From the NCBI GenBank assembly GCA_902489855.1, contig CABUBS010000022.1, positions 1-16,814 on the forward strand: 16,814 nt of DNA, given 5' to 3'. The first letter of the stretch is position 1; every line of letters begins with the position of its first letter. The DNA is from an uncultured Collinsella sp. (lineage in GTDB: Bacteria; Actinomycetota; Coriobacteriia; Coriobacteriales; Coriobacteriaceae). Below the pieces are notes generated by a model, which did no database searches, was not told the origin of the DNA, and was given only the letters and a program-made list of their open reading frames with translations. Below, in pieces: positions 6,400-13,668 of this stretch. A program made the translations under genes and the position numbers.

Positions 6400-6648
6400 A
6401 TGCATGACGTTGGAATGAACATGAGCCAGCTTGCCATGAGCGTCAAGCAGGTCGACGACACCATCGAGCTCGCCCACGAGTGGAGCCATCAGCTGCTGCA
6501 TGCGACCGAGAACTTTGACATGGAGCGTATTGGCGCCAAGCTCGAGGCCGCCATGGCTGCGCTGCACGAGGCGCATAACGCGCTCGAGGGCTACGAGGAC
6601 GCCATCGAGGCCGACCATAACTCCGTCGGCTCCGTGAAGCTGGTGTAG
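6400..6648 (+). CDS. Small helical protein of unknown function before nikR
   Basis: An 82-residue protein with a good ribosome site (AGGAG, five to six bases before the ATG). I do not recognise a family. It is rich in Ala, Glu, His and Met, has no membrane segment or signal, and reads as two amphipathic helices, roughly 8-36 and 42-70. Histidines at 2, 26, 30, 34, 56, 59 and 73, together with Met and Glu, could bind metal, but no classical motif is present. Its stop is one base before the nikR start, so it is co-transcribed and probably translationally coupled with nikR. That position suggests a role in nickel handling or hydrogenase maturation, which is inference from context only. Confidence 0.8.
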   Translation: MHDVGMNMSQLAMSVKQVDDTIELAHEWSHQLLHATENFDMERIGAKLEAAMAALHEAHNALEGYEDAIEADHNSVGSVKLV

Positions 6649-6649
6649 C

Positions 6650-7168
6650 GTGACCGAGCACGAGCACGAGCACGGCTGCGACCACAAGCACGAGCATCCG
6701 CACGGTCCGGCCGACCAGGCGAGCTGCCGTTGCGCCGGCTCCAGCTCCGAGCTGGTCCGCTTTTCGGTGACCGCGCCCGACGATCTGCTGCGCCGCTTTG
6801 ACGAGCAGATCGCACGCCGCGGTGACGTGGCCAACCGCTCCGAGGCCGTACGCGACCTGATTCGCGCCTCGATCGCGAAGGAGCAGATGCGCACGCCCGA
6901 CGAGCAGGTCATCGGTTCACTCACCATGATCTATGACCACCATACCGGTGATCTGACGCGCCGTCTGGACGAAGTACAGCACGACTACACCGACGAGATC
7001 GTATCGACCATGCACGTGCATCTGGATCACCACAACTGCTTGGAGATTCTGGCGCTCAAGGGTCGCGGCGAGCGCGTCTACGAACTAGCCGACCGTCTGC
7101 TGGGACTGCGCGGTGTTAAGCACGGTGAGCTCACCTGCGCTGCCACCGGACAAAGCCTAGGACTGTAG
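6650..7168 (+). CDS. nikR: Nickel-responsive regulator NikR with His-rich N-terminal tail
   Basis: A 172-residue NikR. Residues 35-78 (VRFSVTAPDDLLRRF onward) are the ribbon-helix-helix DNA-binding part; the rest is the ACT-like nickel-binding domain. The high-affinity nickel ligands of E. coli NikR (H76, H87, H89, C95) line up with H111, H122, H124 and C130, the last three in the stretch MHVHLDHHNCLE. The odd part is the first 34 residues: seven histidines between 4 and 18 alternating with Glu/Lys, plus C10, C26 and C28. NikR is normally about 130-140 residues without this tail. It starts at GTG 6650, one base after the upstream stop, without a strong ribosome site of its own. In this place it most likely controls nickel uptake or the hyp genes in response to nickel. 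Confidence 0.95.
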   Translation: MTEHEHEHGCDHKHEHPHGPADQASCRCAGSSSELVRFSVTAPDDLLRRFDEQIARRGDVANRSEAVRDLIRASIAKEQMRTPDEQVIGSLTMIYDHHTGDLTRRLDEVQHDYTDEIVSTMHVHLDHHNCLEILALKGRGERVYELADRLLGLRGVKHGELTCAATGQSLGL

Positions 7169-7191
7169 CGGGATTTCCCGCAGCGCACCTG

Positions 7192-7262
7192 CCAAAAAGG
7201 GACAGGTTTGTTTTGGCGGGTTTAGAAGTTTTACCTACCAAAATAAACCTGTCCCTTTTTGG
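7192..7262. repeat. Large inverted repeat between nikR and hypF
   Basis: Arms at 7192-7216 and 7238-7262 are 25 bases each and match at 24 positions. The left arm begins CCAAAAAGGGACAGGTTT. The loop is 21 bases. The end of the right arm is 25 bases before the hypF start. With TTTTT in the right arm it might act as a terminator or attenuator on the + strand, but its length and near perfection look more like a dispersed palindromic repeat. It resembles the palindrome at 13367-13437 in build and in the AGGGAC core. Confidence 0.8.
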
Positions 7263-7286
7263 TCGGTTTTGATGAGGGAGAGCCGC

Positions 7287-9971
7287 ATGCGGCATGTGCA
7301 TATTCATGTGACGGGCATTGTGCAGGGCGTTGGCATGCGGCCGTTTGTGTATCGCGAGGCCATGGCGCATGGCATCTGCGGCTGGGTGCTCAACGCAGGC
7401 GACGGCGTGCATGTCGAGGCGCATGCCTCGGGTGCGGCCGTCGACGGCTTTGTCGCCGCGCTGTCGGAGCACGCACCCGCGGCTGCCCGCGTGGAGCGCG
7501 TCGACGTTGCGGATTTGGAGCCCGGCACTTGGGATGGCGCCAATGAGCAGGACTTTCGCATTGTGGCGTCACAGGATAAGACTGCACATACGACGCTCAT
7601 CTCGCCCGATATCGCCACCTGCGACGACTGCCTGCACGAACTGTTCGACCCCGCTGATCGACGCCACCACTACCCCTTTATCAACTGCACTAACTGCGGC
7701 CCACGCTTTACCATCATCCGATCGCTGCCTTATGACCGAGCGGCCACATCGATGGACCGTTTCCCCATGTGCCCCGCCTGCGCCGCAGAGTATGCCGATC
7801 CACTCGACCGCCGCTTTCACGCACAGCCCGATGCCTGCTTTGATTGCGGGCCGCATATTACGTGGCGCGAGGCTGTGAACGGCGATGCGTACGGGAATTC
7901 GTCCGCGATACCGGCCGTCGGCACCACACGCGAGACCAGCGACGCCATTATCGACCGCTGTGTTGAGCTACTGGCCAACGGCGGTATCGTCGCTATCAAG
8001 GGACTGGGCGGATTTCACTTGGCATGCGACGCCTCCAACGAGCAGGCGGTGGCCGAGCTGCGCCATCGCAAACGCCGCAGTAACAAACCACTTGCCGTCA
8101 TGGTGCGCAGTCTTGCCGATGCCGGGCGCCTGTGTCATATCGACGATGCTGAACGCGATCTGCTCGCTGGCAGTATCCGCCCCATCGTGCTGCTGCGCCG
8201 GCGGGCTGTTTGCGGGAACGACGGCGATTCTCCCGACGCCCTCGTACTCGCACCGTCCGTCGCGCGCGACCTGCCCGAGCTTGGCGTTATGCTCCCCTAC
8301 ACCCCGCTTCAGCATCTTCTGCTTGCAGCTGCCGCGTCGCACGGTATGCACGCGCTCGTAATGACCAGCGGCAACCTGAGCGAAGAGCCCATCGAGACCG
8401 ATGACGATCTTGCATGGGAGCACCTTGTTGCCGCCGGCATCGCCGATGCGCTGCTCGGTAACGACCGCGCGATTCTGTCGCGCTACGACGACTCTGTAGT
8501 GCGCGTGGTCGACGGCGCCGTTATGCCCGTGCGCCGTGCCCGCGGATATGCACCCCAGCCGCTGCCGTTGCCGGCGCTCGACGGCGCTCCGTCCTGCATG
8601 CTCGCCTGCGGGCCACAACAAAAGGCCACGATTGCGCTCACGCGTGAAGGGACGAACGGCGAGGCAACCTGTTTTGTGTCGCAGCATATCGGCGATGTCG
8701 AAAACGGTGCGACTTTCGATGCGTGGAATGCGGCACGCACGCGACTGGAAGACCTTTTTGACCTAGCGCCCGCCGCGCTGGCCTGCGACTTGCACCCCAG
8801 CTACCTATCGAGTCAGTGGGCACGCGAACAGGCGCGCGAGCGCAATCTGCCGCTTATCGAAGTCCAGCACCATCATGCGCATATCGCGAGCGTGATGGCT
8901 GAGGCTATCGCCACAGGACAGCTTGCACCCAATGCGCGCGTACTTGGCATCGCCTTCGATGGAACGGGCGCTGGCACCGACGGAACCATTTGGGGCGGTG
9001 AGTTTCTTGTCGCCGGCCTCGCCGATTTTGAGCGCACCGCGCACCTGCGTACCTGGGCACTCCCCGGTGGCGCCGCATCTGTGCGCGACGCCCGACGCAA
9101 CGCCTTTGCCCTGCTGAGCGAGCTCGATCTACTCGAACATCCGGGTGCCGCGGGACTCCTGGGCGGCCTCGATGAGCAGACGCGCAGTATCACGACCACG
9201 ATGATCAAGCGGAACATCAACAGCCCGCGAACGAGCAGTATGGGCCGTCTGTTTGACGCCGCGGCGGCGATCTTGGACATCTGCGGCACTGCAACCTACG
9301 AGGGCGAACCCGCCATCGAGCTCGAGGCCGCCGCTTGGCGCGCTTTTAGCGACGAAAACAGCCATTTCACTGGCAATCAGGCTGGCGTATCCGCATCCGT
9401 CTCAACATCGCTGGACAGTTTGTTCAGATATGTATTAACTACTGACCCCCTATCCCGCATTTTTGCCTCAGATTTGGCCAAAAAAGGCTCTCCAGACACC
9501 CTATTTGCGGCAAATATGTCTGCCGAACACCCCAAATCAACCCATTTGGGATCATCGCAGACGGCTTTTGCCACCCAGAGCCCATCACAAAAATACGTAT
9601 CTGAACTAACTGTCCAGGCGGCCTCGGACAACCCCCTCATTTTGGATCCCAAACCGCTTTTTGAGGCGCTTTTGAGTGGAATCGAGGCCGGTGTGCCGGC
9701 CGACAAGCTCGCGCTCGACTTCCATATCGCCATTGCACGCGCATCGGCACGTATCGCAAGCGAAATCTGCGCTCGCGAAGGCATCGACATCGTCGCGCTC
9801 TCGGGCGGCGTGTTCATGAACCGACTTTTGCTTCGGCTCCTCACGCGCGAGCTCAAAGACGCCGGTCTTGCCGTCTTGGTTCCCCACACCGTGCCCGTCA
9901 ACGACGGCTGCATCGCCTACGGCCAGGCGGCGGTCGCCCGCGCTCGCCTCACGCAGATCGCATCGCGGTAG
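7287..9971 (+). CDS. hypF: Carbamoyltransferase HypF, with a 69-residue insertion
   Basis: HypF moves the carbamoyl group of carbamoyl phosphate to the C-terminal Cys of HypE, the first step in making the CN ligands of [NiFe] hydrogenase. Domains: acylphosphatase (about 1-92, GVGMRPFVYRE with the catalytic Arg), two zinc fingers (C112, C115, C134, C137 and C162, C165, C184, C187), YrdC-like (about 215-415, KGLGGFHLACDA) and Kae1-like (about 440-894, with HHHAH and VNDGCIAYGQA). At 894 residues it is long for the family (about 750-780). Most of the excess is residues 709-777, coded by 9411-9617, a 207-base in-frame insertion flanked by 26-base inverted repeats, in lower-GC DNA and rich in Ser, Thr and Lys. 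It falls in a variable loop between ELEA and LDPKPLFEAL, so function may survive. Start ATG 7287 chosen for GGGAG six bases upstream. Confidence 0.96.
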   Translation: MRHVHIHVTGIVQGVGMRPFVYREAMAHGICGWVLNAGDGVHVEAHASGAAVDGFVAALSEHAPAAARVERVDVADLEPGTWDGANEQDFRIVASQDKTAHTTLISPDIATCDDCLHELFDPADRRHHYPFINCTNCGPRFTIIRSLPYDRAATSMDRFPMCPACAAEYADPLDRRFHAQPDACFDCGPHITWREAVNGDAYGNSSAIPAVGTTRETSDAIIDRCVELLANGGIVAIKGLGGFHLACDASNEQAVAELRHRKRRSNKPLAVMVRSLADAGRLCHIDDAERDLLAGSIRPIVLLRRRAVCGNDGDSPDALVLAPSVARDLPELGVMLPYTPLQHLLLAAAASHGMHALVMTSGNLSEEPIETDDDLAWEHLVAAGIADALLGNDRAILSRYDDSVVRVVDGAVMPVRRARGYAPQPLPLPALDGAPSCMLACGPQQKATIALTREGTNGEATCFVSQHIGDVENGATFDAWNAARTRLEDLFDLAPAALACDLHPSYLSSQWAREQARERNLPLIEVQHHHAHIASVMAEAIATGQLAPNARVLGIAFDGTGAGTDGTIWGGEFLVAGLADFERTAHLRTWALPGGAASVRDARRNAFALLSELDLLEHPGAAGLLGGLDEQTRSITTTMIKRNINSPRTSSMGRLFDAAAAILDICGTATYEGEPAIELEAAAWRAFSDENSHFTGNQAGVSASVSTSLDSLFRYVLTTDPLSRIFASDLAKKGSPDTLFAANMSAEHPKSTHLGSSQTAFATQSPSQKYVSELTVQAASDNPLILDPKPLFEALLSGIEAGVPADKLALDFHIAIARASARIASEICAREGIDIVALSGGVFMNRLLLRLLTRELKDAGLAVLVPHTVPVNDGCIAYGQAAVARARLTQIASR
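9411..9617. repeat. Palindromic (MITE-like) element inserted in frame in hypF
   Basis: The ends are inverted repeats of 26 bases, 9411-9436 and 9592-9617, matching at 24 positions and starting CTGGACAGTT. Inside are more palindromes: CAGACA/TGTCTG with TATTTGC/GCAAATA at 9493-9522, and CCCAAAT/ATTTGGG at 9531-9550. The span is 207 bases, exactly 69 codons, and both ends fall on codon boundaries of hypF with no stop. Base use is visibly lower in GC than the gene around it. I see no clear target duplication and no gene of its own, so if mobile it would be moved by another protein. Confidence 0.75.
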
Positions 9972-10042
9972 GCTGCTTGGCCAGCCCATGCGCCGCCGTC
10001 TCACAGGTGTAACGCGTTTGCCCGCAACCCCCGCGAGCGCTA

Positions 10043-10056
10043 CCATCAACTGATGG
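10043..10056. promoter_or_regulatory. Short palindrome upstream of hypC (possible operator)
   Basis: CCATCA-AC-TGATGG is a perfect 14-base palindrome in the 131-base gap between hypF and hypC, followed by AT-rich GATTATTAA. It is 47 bases before the hypC ATG, where an operator could lie. No partner copy was found elsewhere in the window. Confidence 0.3.
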
Positions 10057-10102
10057 ATTATTAAGCGCCCATCCAGCGCAAAGCGTATAAAAGGGAAACA
10101 TT

Positions 10103-10363
10103 ATGTGCCTTGCCGTTCCCGGTAAAGTGGTCAAACGCGACGACGACCTAAAGGCGATCGTCGACATGATGGGCATCGAGCGCCCCGTATCGCTGCGACT
10201 TGTGCCGACGGCACAGGTGGGCGACTATGTTCTCGTACACGCCGGCTTTGGCATCCAGATTGTCGACGAGCAGGAAGCCCAGGAGACGCTCGAGCTGGTC
10301 AACGCCATGACCGAGCTGGTCGAAGAGGACCAGCTCGCCACCAACCCGGCCGAGGCATACTAG
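10103..10363 (+). CDS. hypC: Hydrogenase maturation chaperone HypC
   Basis: An 86-residue HypC/HupF chaperone. It begins MCLAVPGKVV, and C2 after removal of the first Met is the essential cysteine that binds the Fe(CN)2CO unit with HypD and hands it to the hydrogenase large subunit. The small OB-like fold is visible in VSLRLVPTAQVGDYVLVHAGFGIQIVDEQEA (30-60), which is the family core. The ATG at 10103 has AAGGG about seven bases upstream. The stop TAG overlaps the GTG start of hypD by one base, so HypC and HypD, which work as a complex, are made in a coupled way. Confidence 0.96.
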   Translation: MCLAVPGKVVKRDDDLKAIVDMMGIERPVSLRLVPTAQVGDYVLVHAGFGIQIVDEQEAQETLELVNAMTELVEEDQLATNPAEAY

Positions 10364-11475
10364 TGGCGGCGGCGCAACCGGTTCACTCCGGTATCGACTT
10401 TTCGGCATTTCGCGACCCACGGCTCGCTCGCGAGCTCATCGACCGCATTCATGAGCTTGTCGGCGACCGCACCATCAACCTGATGGAGGTCTGCGGTACG
10501 CATACCGTGAGCATTGGCCGCTATGGTTTTCGCTCCATTATGCCGGCGGGGCTCAAGCTGTTGAGCGGCCCGGGCTGCCCCGTCTGCGTTACCGCAAACC
10601 GCGACATCGACCACGCAATCGCACTCGCCAAGATGGACGGCGCCATCATCACTACCTTTGGTGACATGATGCGCGTGCCCGGATCGTCCACCTCGCTTGC
10701 CGCGCAAAAGGCAGCCGGACGCGACATCCGTATCGTCTACTCGCCGCTCGACGCGCTCGATATCGCCAAACACAGCCCCGACCGCCCGGTCATCTTTATG
10801 GGCGTGGGCTTTGAGACTACGACGCCCACCATCGCCGCCGCCATCCTGGAGGCCGATGCACGCGGACTCCAGAACTTCTCGGTCTATTGCGCCCACAAGA
10901 CCACGCCACCGGCGCTGCGCGCGATTGCCAACGACCCCGAGACCACTATCGACGGCTTTATCCTGCCGGGCCACGTCGCCACCATCACAGGCCTGGTACC
11001 CTTTGGCTTTTTGGTCGATGAGTTTAGGACCCCAGGCGTGGTCACGGGATTTGAGCCGGTCGATATTCTGCAGGGTATCTGCATGCTGGTGCAGATGGTC
11101 GTTGAGGGGCGGCCCGCGATCGACAACGCGTACCGTCGCGGCGTCAACGTGGACGGCAACCCCGTGGCGCGCCAACTGGTCGAGCAGGTGTTTGAGCCGT
11201 GCGATACCACATGGCGCGGGCTGGGACCGATTGCCGCCTCGGGCCTTTCCATCCGCCCCGAGTTCTCGCGCTTTGACGCCGGCGCCCGCTATGACGTGCC
11301 CGTTGAACCGACGGTCGAGCCGCGCGGATGCCGTTGCGGCGACGTGCTGCGCGGGGCCATCGCACCGAGCGACTGCCCACTTTTCGGCCACGCCTGCACG
11401 CCCGGGCATCCTGTTGGCCCGTGCATGGTGAGCTCGGAAGGCAGCTGCGCTGCGTACTTTAGATACCAAATCTAG
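10363..11475 (+). CDS. hypD: Hydrogenase iron-cofactor assembly protein HypD
   Basis: HypD is a [4Fe-4S] protein that with HypC builds the Fe(CN)2CO group. At 370 residues it has the family length. The active motifs are MEVCGTHT (41-48, C44) and GPGCPVC (69-75, C72 and C75), matching the essential cysteines of the E. coli protein. GVGFETTTPT (about 147-156) and PGHVATITG are conserved. The C-terminal cluster cysteines are C325, C338, C345 and C354 in the CRCGDVL to GPCMVS region; C362 is extra. It starts with GTG at 10363 overlapping the hypC stop; no ribosome site is needed if translation is coupled. Confidence 0.96.
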   Translation: MAAAQPVHSGIDFSAFRDPRLARELIDRIHELVGDRTINLMEVCGTHTVSIGRYGFRSIMPAGLKLLSGPGCPVCVTANRDIDHAIALAKMDGAIITTFGDMMRVPGSSTSLAAQKAAGRDIRIVYSPLDALDIAKHSPDRPVIFMGVGFETTTPTIAAAILEADARGLQNFSVYCAHKTTPPALRAIANDPETTIDGFILPGHVATITGLVPFGFLVDEFRTPGVVTGFEPVDILQGICMLVQMVVEGRPAIDNAYRRGVNVDGNPVARQLVEQVFEPCDTTWRGLGPIAASGLSIRPEFSRFDAGARYDVPVEPTVEPRGCRCGDVLRGAIAPSDCPLFGHACTPGHPVGPCMVSSEGSCAAYFRYQI

Positions 11476-11522
11476 CCCGAACGCCCCCACGCACCAGACG
11501 CACCACGATTGGAGTTTTCGAT

Positions 11523-12557
11523 ATGTCCCATAGCGTCACCGATAGCACTGTCCTGCTGGGCCACGGCTCCGGCGGCCAGATGATGAAGCGCATTATCGAC
11601 GAGGTCTTTCTGGATGCCTTTGGGTCGCCCGAGCTGCTCGAAGGCAACGATGCCGGTGTCGCCGCCCTGCCCGCGAGCGGGCGCATCGCCATGTCGACCG
11701 ACAGCTTTGTGGTGACGCCGCAGTTCTTCCCCGGCGGAAATATCGGCAGGCTCGCCGTGTGCGGAACCGTCAACGATGTTGCGACCTCGGGTGCCAACGT
11801 GCGCTTCCTTTCGTGCGGCTTTATCCTCGAAGAGGGCTATCCTATGGATAAGCTGCGCCAGATTGTGCAGACCATGGCCGAGACGGCGCGCGAGGCGGGC
11901 GTCAAAATCATCACCGGCGACACCAAGGTGGTCGAGCGCGGCGGAGCTGACGGCGTCTACATCAACACCGCCGGCGTGGGCGAGGTTCCCGCGGGCGTGA
12001 CGCTCAGCGGCGCCAGCTGCCAGCCCGGCGACGTCGTCCTGGTCTCGGGCACGCTGGGCGACCACGGCATCGCCATCATGAGCCAGCGCGAGGGCCTGGC
12101 GTTCTCGAGCAGCATCGAGAGCGACTCCGCGCCCCTCAACCACCTGATTGCCGACGTGCTGGCCGCCGCCCCCGACACGCGCTGCTTCCGCGACCCCACG
12201 CGCGGTGGCCTGGCATCCACGCTCAACGAGTTTGCCCAGGCCAGCGGCGTTGCCATGGAGATTGACGAGGACGCCGTACCCGTGCGCCCCGACGTGCAGG
12301 CCGCCTGCGAGATGCTCGGCTACGACGTGCTGCAGGTTGCCAACGAGGGCAAGATGGTCGCCGTGGTGCCAGCCGAGCAGGCCGACGCGGCGCTAGCAGC
12401 CATGCGCGCCGCCCGCTACGGCGAGAACGCCGCCATCATCGGTCGCGTGCTGCCGGTCGCCGAAGGTGCTCGTCCCGCCGTGCGTGTGCGCACCGGCTGG
12501 GGCTCGACGCGTATCCTCGACATGCTCGTGGGAGAGCAGCTGCCCAGGATCTGCTAG
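11523..12557 (+). CDS. hypE: Carbamoyl dehydratase HypE
   Basis: HypE takes the carbamoyl group from HypF on its last cysteine and dehydrates it with ATP to a thiocyanate, the source of cyanide ligands. The 344-residue protein is of the PurM/AIR-synthase-like ATPase type: GHGSGGQMM near 13-21, EGNDAGVAAL (40-49), STDSFVVTPQFFPGGNIG (58-75), the GTVNDVATSGA motif (81-91), TGDTKVVERG (131-140) and DPTRGGLASTLNE (223-235). It ends PRIC, so the required C-terminal cysteine (C344) is present. GGAG lies eight bases before the ATG. It is 47 bases after hypD in the same direction, so it closes the visible hyp operon. Confidence 0.96.
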   Translation: MSHSVTDSTVLLGHGSGGQMMKRIIDEVFLDAFGSPELLEGNDAGVAALPASGRIAMSTDSFVVTPQFFPGGNIGRLAVCGTVNDVATSGANVRFLSCGFILEEGYPMDKLRQIVQTMAETAREAGVKIITGDTKVVERGGADGVYINTAGVGEVPAGVTLSGASCQPGDVVLVSGTLGDHGIAIMSQREGLAFSSSIESDSAPLNHLIADVLAAAPDTRCFRDPTRGGLASTLNEFAQASGVAMEIDEDAVPVRPDVQAACEMLGYDVLQVANEGKMVAVVPAEQADAALAAMRAARYGENAAIIGRVLPVAEGARPAVRVRTGWGSTRILDMLVGEQLPRIC

Positions 12558-12682
12558 CGGCAAAGGCTTGCGCTGGCGCGATGCGCCCCGATGCCGTTAA
12601 AGATGTTCAGATTCCAGGCACGCCCGACGCGCAAGCCCAGTATCATGGGGTGCGCTTTACAACTCAAACGGCAGGAGCACCC

Positions 12683-13351
12683 ATGACAGCTGCTTATTCC
12701 CATGTGATCTTTGATCTGGACGGCACCATCCTCAATACGCTCGAGGACCTGGCGACAGCCGGCAACCATACCTGCGAGCTGCACGGCTGGCCCACGTTTG
12801 CCGTGGACGAGTACCGCTACAAGGTGGGAAACGGCATGCTCAAGCTGGTCGAGCGCTTTATGCCCGCCGAGTACGCGGGCGACGGCCGCATGTTTGAGCA
12901 GACGCTCGCCGAGTTTAGGGCTTATTACGGCGAGCACAAGGAGGACCACACCGCCCCCTATGCCGGCACGGTCGAGATGCTCGACCGCCTGCGCGCCGCG
13001 GGCGTTGAGCTTGCTGTGCTCACCAACAAGGACCATATTTCGGCGGCCCCGCTTATCGAAAAGTACTTTGGCCCCGATCGTTTTGCGCTGGTGCAAGGTC
13101 GTGTCGACGCGTTTCCGCCCAAGCCCGAGGCGCCCGTCACGCTGCACGTGATGGAGAAGCTGGGCGCCGATCCGTCGACCACGCTCTACGTGGGCGATTC
13201 CAATGTCGATGTTCTGACCGGTCACAACGCCGGCCTCAAGAGCGCCGGCGTCACTTGGGGCTTCCGCGGCCGAGCAGAGCTCGAAGCCGCCGGCGCCGAC
13301 TACGTAGTGGATACCCAGGACGAGCTCGCCGCGCTGATCTTGGGCGAGTAG
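12683..13351 (+). CDS. HAD-superfamily phosphatase, Gph-like
   Basis: A 222-residue HAD hydrolase of the phosphoglycolate-phosphatase type. Motif I is FDLDGTILNT (10-19) with nucleophile D11 and acid D13, motif II is the Thr in VLTNKDH (about 111-117), motif III is the Lys in PPKPEAP, and motif IV is VGDSNVD (about 170-176). A helical cap follows motif I. The substrate cannot be told from sequence; phosphoglycolate or another small phosphate ester is likely. The ATG at 12683 has AGGAG five bases upstream; an open frame extending further upstream has no ribosome site. It lies 125 bases after hypE in the same direction and may be read through from that operon, although it has no known role in hydrogenase maturation. 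Confidence 0.9.
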   Translation: MTAAYSHVIFDLDGTILNTLEDLATAGNHTCELHGWPTFAVDEYRYKVGNGMLKLVERFMPAEYAGDGRMFEQTLAEFRAYYGEHKEDHTAPYAGTVEMLDRLRAAGVELAVLTNKDHISAAPLIEKYFGPDRFALVQGRVDAFPPKPEAPVTLHVMEKLGADPSTTLYVGDSNVDVLTGHNAGLKSAGVTWGFRGRAELEAAGADYVVDTQDELAALILGE

Positions 13352-13366
13352 CGAGCCGCCCACCAA

Positions 13367-13437
13367 TAAGTTGCGGTGAAATAGGGACTGATTGCCGGCC
13401 TACTGCCCCCAAACAGTCCCTATTTCACCGCAACTTA
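13367..13437. repeat. Large perfect inverted repeat after the HAD phosphatase
   Basis: Arms at 13367-13390 and 13414-13437 are 24 bases and match perfectly; the left arm includes GTTGCGGTGAAATAGGGACTG. The loop is 23 bases. No T-run follows on the + strand, so a plain terminator is unlikely. Arm length, loop size and the AGGGAC core are shared with the palindrome at 7192-7262. Confidence 0.8.
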
Positions 13438-13440
13438 GAT

Positions 13441-13485
13441 GGGCACGGGGTAGCTAAAAGAGCCCCGTCCCAAATTAGCTGCCCC
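13441..13485. repeat. Region with two exclusive hairpins
   Basis: GGGCA (13441-13445) can pair with TGCCC (13480-13484) and CGGGG (13446-13450) with CCCCG (13463-13467). Alternatively AGCTAA (13452-13457) pairs with TTAGCT (13475-13480). The rest of 13438-13554 shows no gene I would support. Confidence 0.35.
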
Positions 13486-13554
13486 TCAACAATGGCAACA
13501 CCGCAGGTAGAGGACGGACAGCGAGCGACGTCCAAGCCGAACAAGTTGGCATGA

Positions 13555-13595
13555 AAAAGGCGAGGCATAGACCTTTTGGTCATGCCTCGCCTTTT
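13555..13595. terminator. Bidirectional terminator
   Basis: AAAAGGCGAGGCAT (13555-13568) pairs perfectly with ATGCCTCGCCTTTT (13582-13595), and GACC/GGTC extends the stem inward to a TTTT loop. The A-run on one side and T-run on the other let it act on both strands, ending the HAD phosphatase transcript from the left and the lipoprotein transcript from the right. Confidence 0.9.
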
Positions 13596-13637
13596 GAATG
13601 ACAAATTGTCGGCTTGGGTGGCGCGCAGCGTCAACTG

Positions 13638-13664
13638 GTTACGCGGTTCGTAGAACCGCGTAAC
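13638..13664. repeat. Hairpin right after the lipoprotein stop
   Basis: GTTACGCGGTTC (13638-13649) and GAACCGCGTAAC (13653-13664) form a perfect 12-base stem with a GTA loop, five bases after the lipoprotein stop. It has no T-run. It may protect the 3' end of the message; the real terminator lies 40 bases further on. Confidence 0.7.
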
Positions 13665-13668
13665 TCCC

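Noticed and set aside
6650..7168. Reading NikR from an internal start that drops the His-rich tail
   Set aside because: There is no ATG or ribosome site before the ribbon-helix-helix domain, and the GTG one base after the upstream stop fits coupling.
7192..7262. Taking the nikR-hypF palindrome simply as a rho-independent terminator
   Set aside because: The T-run is inside the arm and followed by GG; arms of 25 bases are far longer than usual, and hypF follows at once with no new promoter that I can see. A role in attenuation remains possible.
9355..9625. Frameshift or broken gene within hypF
   Set aside because: The frame stays open across the segment and conserved HypF sequence resumes in the same frame.
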